From Motacilla alba alba (Eukaryota > Chordata > Aves > Passeriformes > Motacillidae), in the NCBI RefSeq assembly GCF_015832195.1, contig NC_052018.1, positions 54,311,666-54,375,665 of the forward strand: 64,000 bases of DNA. Direction: 5' to 3'. The notes under the pieces were generated by a model, which searched no databases, was not told where the DNA came from, and saw nothing but the letters and a program-made list of their open reading frames with translations. Positions within the stretch are counted from its first letter, which is position 1; every line of letters starts with the position of its first letter. Shown here in pieces: positions 60,211 through 64,000 of the stretch. Made by a program: the position numbers and the translations under genes.

Positions 60211-61840
60211 ACTTAGGTAAGAATGCACCATTTGAGGCTTATAGGTTTATGTGCTAAAAGGAGGATATCATTGAGAAAGGAGATTACAAATCAGTCTATC
60301 TTGCTACAGAATCCAAGACTCTTTGAAGGAGTTTAAATATTTAGATTAAGATGTCATGCACTGCCTTTACACTCAAATTACTCAGTCACCAAACCCAAGC
60401 AGACCTTGCAGGGTTCTCATGCTTAGTGCCCTCTTTACCAAACAACTGCTAAAAAGAGAACTTCTCAGCAGTGCCATGCTTCATCACTGCTTTACAGAGT
60501 TTGAATAAGCATGTGATCAACATGTGCTTTTGGCTCTTCACTGCAAAGCTATTTATTTTAATTTTCAAAATTTTCCCTAATAAAAAAATAAATCACACTG
60601 TTTTTCAGATTTTGTATCAATATATGATTATTCTTTTAAAATATGTGTTGAGTGACTTTTCACATTCCAGTTCCTAATGATATATTAATTATCAGCAGAT
60701 AAAAATGCAACCCACTGAGAAGAATTGGCTAGAGGAAACAGTAACAGGTCAGCTGACAAATTTACATTCACAGGCTGACTTCAATGGCGGTAGATGGATT
60801 TGTTCCTGCTGAGGTCTAGAAATCCCCCTGTCCAAGAGCATTTTGACAACTACTGCACTGCTAAAGTAAAAGTACAACTGGATTTTAAGGCATATTTTTA
60901 ATGCAGGGGAGTTTCAACTTTTCCCTTCTATTATCTATTCCAGCATTTGCTCAGATGGGTTTTAAACTGAGCAGAAAATGTCTCGCCAGCTCACTCACCT
61001 AATTCACATTGAAATGAAATTGCAGCACTTCCATTGTATTTCAAGGGTTCCAGCCAGAAGCCAGAAAATACATTAAATGGAACGTTGCTTGTGTACTGTA
61101 AGATGAAATCTAACCCTTATTATTCTGCATTTCATGTACTGCTGTGCCCCACTACCTAAAGAACAACATGTGTGAAGAGTGTTCTGCAGCTGTTAATAAT
61201 CAATGCTAGGAATAATACAAAAATGTAGATTACAGGTGCTTAACTCTGGATGCCTAGAGCTATGCAACTGATTTTACATTCCATTAGAAATCCGTTAAAG
61301 AAATGATCTTTTAGAGGGTAAAATCCTCTGTCCTATGTTGACCTCCACTTTAGCACATAAAGACAAATCCTGAGCCAGAATTGTCCATTTATTTCTACTG
61401 ATTAAAAGGGCTGATTACATGAATAGGTCACATGCAGATGTGCACATCTGTCTGGTAAACGTCACCTTTAATGCTTTTATGTTGCCCTTCAAAATATGGA
61501 AGATGCAACATTCAGTTACAATGTGCACCATATGGCATACACAGCATGGAGTAGTCAGTAGTTCAAAAACGTACAGTTCTGATGTGTAGGAGGTGTTTCA
61601 TATCATCTTACACATCCCCAAATGGCAAAGGTGGGGATGAAGTCACACGCGTACTCAGAAAGCAGTGACACTTTCCTAGCTTTCTGAGTCTTCACCTTTT
61701 TCCTCACTGCCCTCTGCACACACATTCAAAGAGCTGATGATTCGTTTCCCATAACAAAAACAAAAGAAGACCGCAAGAAAAGGGAGTAACAGTTCTTAGG
61801 TTGTTCACTTTTCTTGCGAGTTGCTCTAAAATGTATCTGG

Positions 61841-61853
61841 TGCACTCTGGTGG
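61841..61853 (-). promoter_or_regulatory. CTCF-like motif
   Basis: The minus strand reads CCACCAGAGTGCA, matching 12 of 13 positions of the CTCF core CCASYAGRKGGCR (mismatch at position 10). It lies 5.4 kb upstream of ARHGAP18. One such match is expected by chance in a few tens of kilobases, so this is only a candidate. Confidence 0.25.
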
Positions 61854-64000
61854 CTGCCTCGGTAATTTTTAATTCCATGACTTCGCCAAAGGTGAAACAG
61901 TAACTACCAGTTCTGCTTTTGAGATTATCCATATGAAGACTAATGAGCACGTGAATTTGTTTTATTCTATCCTGTTTGGTTTTTCTTGAATGCTTTCTCT
62001 GGAGAAATTCAGATCTTGCCCATTGCTGCCCATCTGCTTACCTTATGTAAATCACAGCGCAGGGATTGAGCGGCTGAGGTTCTCATCTGCCTTATGTTTT
62101 TACTCATGGTCAGACAGCTGCTGAATTTTACCCAGAGAGGTATATCTGTTTCTGTAGAAGTAATTTATCCACATCTATTTGGAGTGTGACCTTGCACAAG
62201 CCCTCATATAAATTCTTGCTTCCCTTTCCCTGTAACAGGGAATCCATATAAGAGGGCTAATAATATCTAGCTATTTATGAGGAGTATTGACCATATGTTC
62301 AATTACATTGAAAGGTACCAAAAAATGCAGAAAATTATTTCCCGTTATGTCATTAGATTTACTTTCATTTGGTGCATGATTTAATAGGGAAAAAATGGCA
62401 TGGATTTCTGCATCCACAGAATAAAGATGATAAATCTAGTGCACTTTATAGCATCTCCACATGAGGCATAGGACTTTCAGGGAAAACTGAATACCACAAC
62501 TGATGTTTCATGTCTCTTTGGGAAAGGGGAAGTCAGCCATGAGTGTTGGAGACTAAGGGATTTTCATTGCCAACTCTAAATGACCCCTTTGTCTTGAACT
62601 ACTTCTGATAAACTTTGATTTTATAAATCATGACTTCACATATGCCACTAATTATGAAAAGGTGGTTGTATTTTCACAAGGTGTTTATAATCACCTTGCC
62701 CCTTCCTAATTCTCCCAAAGTATTACCTATATGTGGTGCACACTGAATGGATTCACTGCAGAGGTAGATACACTCTACTAGCATACGAAAATGAAATAAA
62801 GATAGGTTAAAAAAAAGTTTTGAGAATGGTATCTCATTTTTCTGTTCAATCATGTTTTACATTTATACAAGGCAGCTGTAAAATAAATTTAAAATAGATT
62901 TTTTTTTTCTAGGTTAAACGCACTTTTGGTTTTCTTACAGAGGGAGATCTTCCATCTTCCTGACTCCTTGTGGACTCTTTCTGCCTCTGTTTCAATTTGA
63001 ACTGATCTTTCTTGAGCATGAGGACCCTGAACTCTGTAGAGCAACTGGGACCTTGTACATCACAGATACTTTCTTGACTATATCACAGGCACAGTATTAT
63101 GGAAAACATCAGCTTTTCTCATGGCTGCTTCTGACATTGGTGAGACTGATCTGAACATCATGCATTGTCTGATACACTTGGAGCAGACCTGCTGACTGGC
63201 TTGCACTTCAAAGCACACAAAGGAAGCTCCTTCTGAAAGGTCTCCTCAGGCATATGTGCTATGCTTCTGAATGCAAGGGGCCATTTACTCTGTTGTTGAG
63301 AGGCTGCTGTCATGAAGGCCAGAAATCCTGGGTTTTTCTCTTGTCTTGGACATTGCATCCGACACCAAACCCACTGATGAGGCAGGAGTGAAGAAGACTC
63401 TGGTAGCTAACAACTCCCTCTCTTCTTCTTTAGGTCAGGAAACAGACACCTCTATCCAGTAGTTGGGATGTAACAATTTATGAACTCATCAGCTACAGTT
63501 TCATCAAGAAAGATGGGGGGTTGCTAGCAAATGCAGAGAACATACTTGGAAATAAATATATGATTTGTTACTTCACAGACAGGCTGTATCCATCGCTTGG
63601 GTTCAGGTTCTGTGTCACCATCCCCACCCCCCATCTTAGATCAGGCTTCAGTAGGGTTTGGGATAGTTTTTTTCAGTCTGAATGTGGATAGGAAGTTGAA
63701 ACCATGCTCTCTCCCACACGTGTTAACTAAGTCAGTCAGCACATTGACTGGGAGCTCTTCTCTTCCTTACCCTTCTAATTTTGCTGTTGCCTGCAGATTT
63801 GATCACAGCTGAAGTTGTAGCACAAAAACATCTGGTGAAATAATACAGAGCAGCCACAAAGGAGGAGAGTTTAGTCAGTCAGAAAAGCTCATGAAAATTG
63901 TGACACAATCCTAAGCTGAGCAAGCCAGAGCTATCCAGAAATGTCATTATGCGCCGAGGAGAAATGCTTCAGAACAAAGAAAGGAACAATTGCATGAGTC

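Larger units (their letters stand above)
56903..64000. other. Intergenic region upstream of ARHGAP18
   Basis: Apart from the A/T tracts near the promoter, the CR1 fragment at 59850-60210, a G-rich run at 59293-59308 and the CTCF-like motif, I see no feature. None of the open frames (97 and 102 codons at most) shows codon-use or motif evidence of a gene. In human the next gene in this direction is TMEM244, but no exon of it was recognised. Confidence 0.75.

Noticed and set aside
56903..64000. Search for TMEM244 or another upstream gene
   Set aside because: No splice-flanked coding segment with a recognisable protein was found; open frames here are short and motif-free.

Overview
This window is nuclear DNA from a bird, most likely a songbird or another passerine. 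AT-rich introns contain CR1 LINE tails in both orientations. There is one tRNA-Ile-headed, CR1-tailed SINE of the type described in passerines (TguSINE1-like), and one LTR of a kind common in passerine genomes. The only protein-coding gene I can support is on the minus strand. It is the avian orthologue of ARHGAP18, a Rho GTPase-activating protein. I found no bacterial-type genes, operons or CRISPR arrays.

ARHGAP18 covers 81-56471. I resolved twelve coding exons by translating each candidate and fixing its borders at AG/GT splice sites. In transcript order they are: E1 56392-56471, E2 27077-27276, E3 24594-24829, E4 21897-21969, E5 15818-15987, E6 13398-13563, E7 10586-10677, E8 8218-8295, E9 5314-5473, E10 2510-2592, E11 1032-1238 and E12 81-227. 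All exon phases are compatible and join into one open frame of 564 codons with no stop or frameshift. About the last 95 residues expected from human ARHGAP18 lie beyond the low-coordinate edge. The catalytic RhoGAP domain is encoded by E7-E11, and its arginine finger (Arg356) is in E8.

Region by region: 1-27276 holds E12 to E2 with introns of 0.8-5.9 kb. Within this stretch are short tandem duplications, the SINE (4533-4673), old CR1 fragments and a full CR1 3' tail (16910-17525). From 27277 to 56391 is a single 29-kb first intron. It carries a 16-bp-period AT-rich array, an LTR-like fragment, a probable solo LTR, a CR1 copy and one motif-dense stretch that could be an enhancer. From about 55880 to 56890 is a CpG island holding the promoter, 5' UTR and exon 1. 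From 56900 to 64000 is upstream intergenic DNA with one CR1 copy and no gene I can recognise.

I did not find a previously undescribed biological system. The observations most worth checking are a six-codon upstream ORF whose stop overlaps the ARHGAP18 start codon, the SINE, a perfect hairpin just inside intron 5 that encloses a donor-like sequence, and the 16-bp array in intron 1. Comparisons with human ARHGAP18 and with repeat families are from memory; no database was searched.
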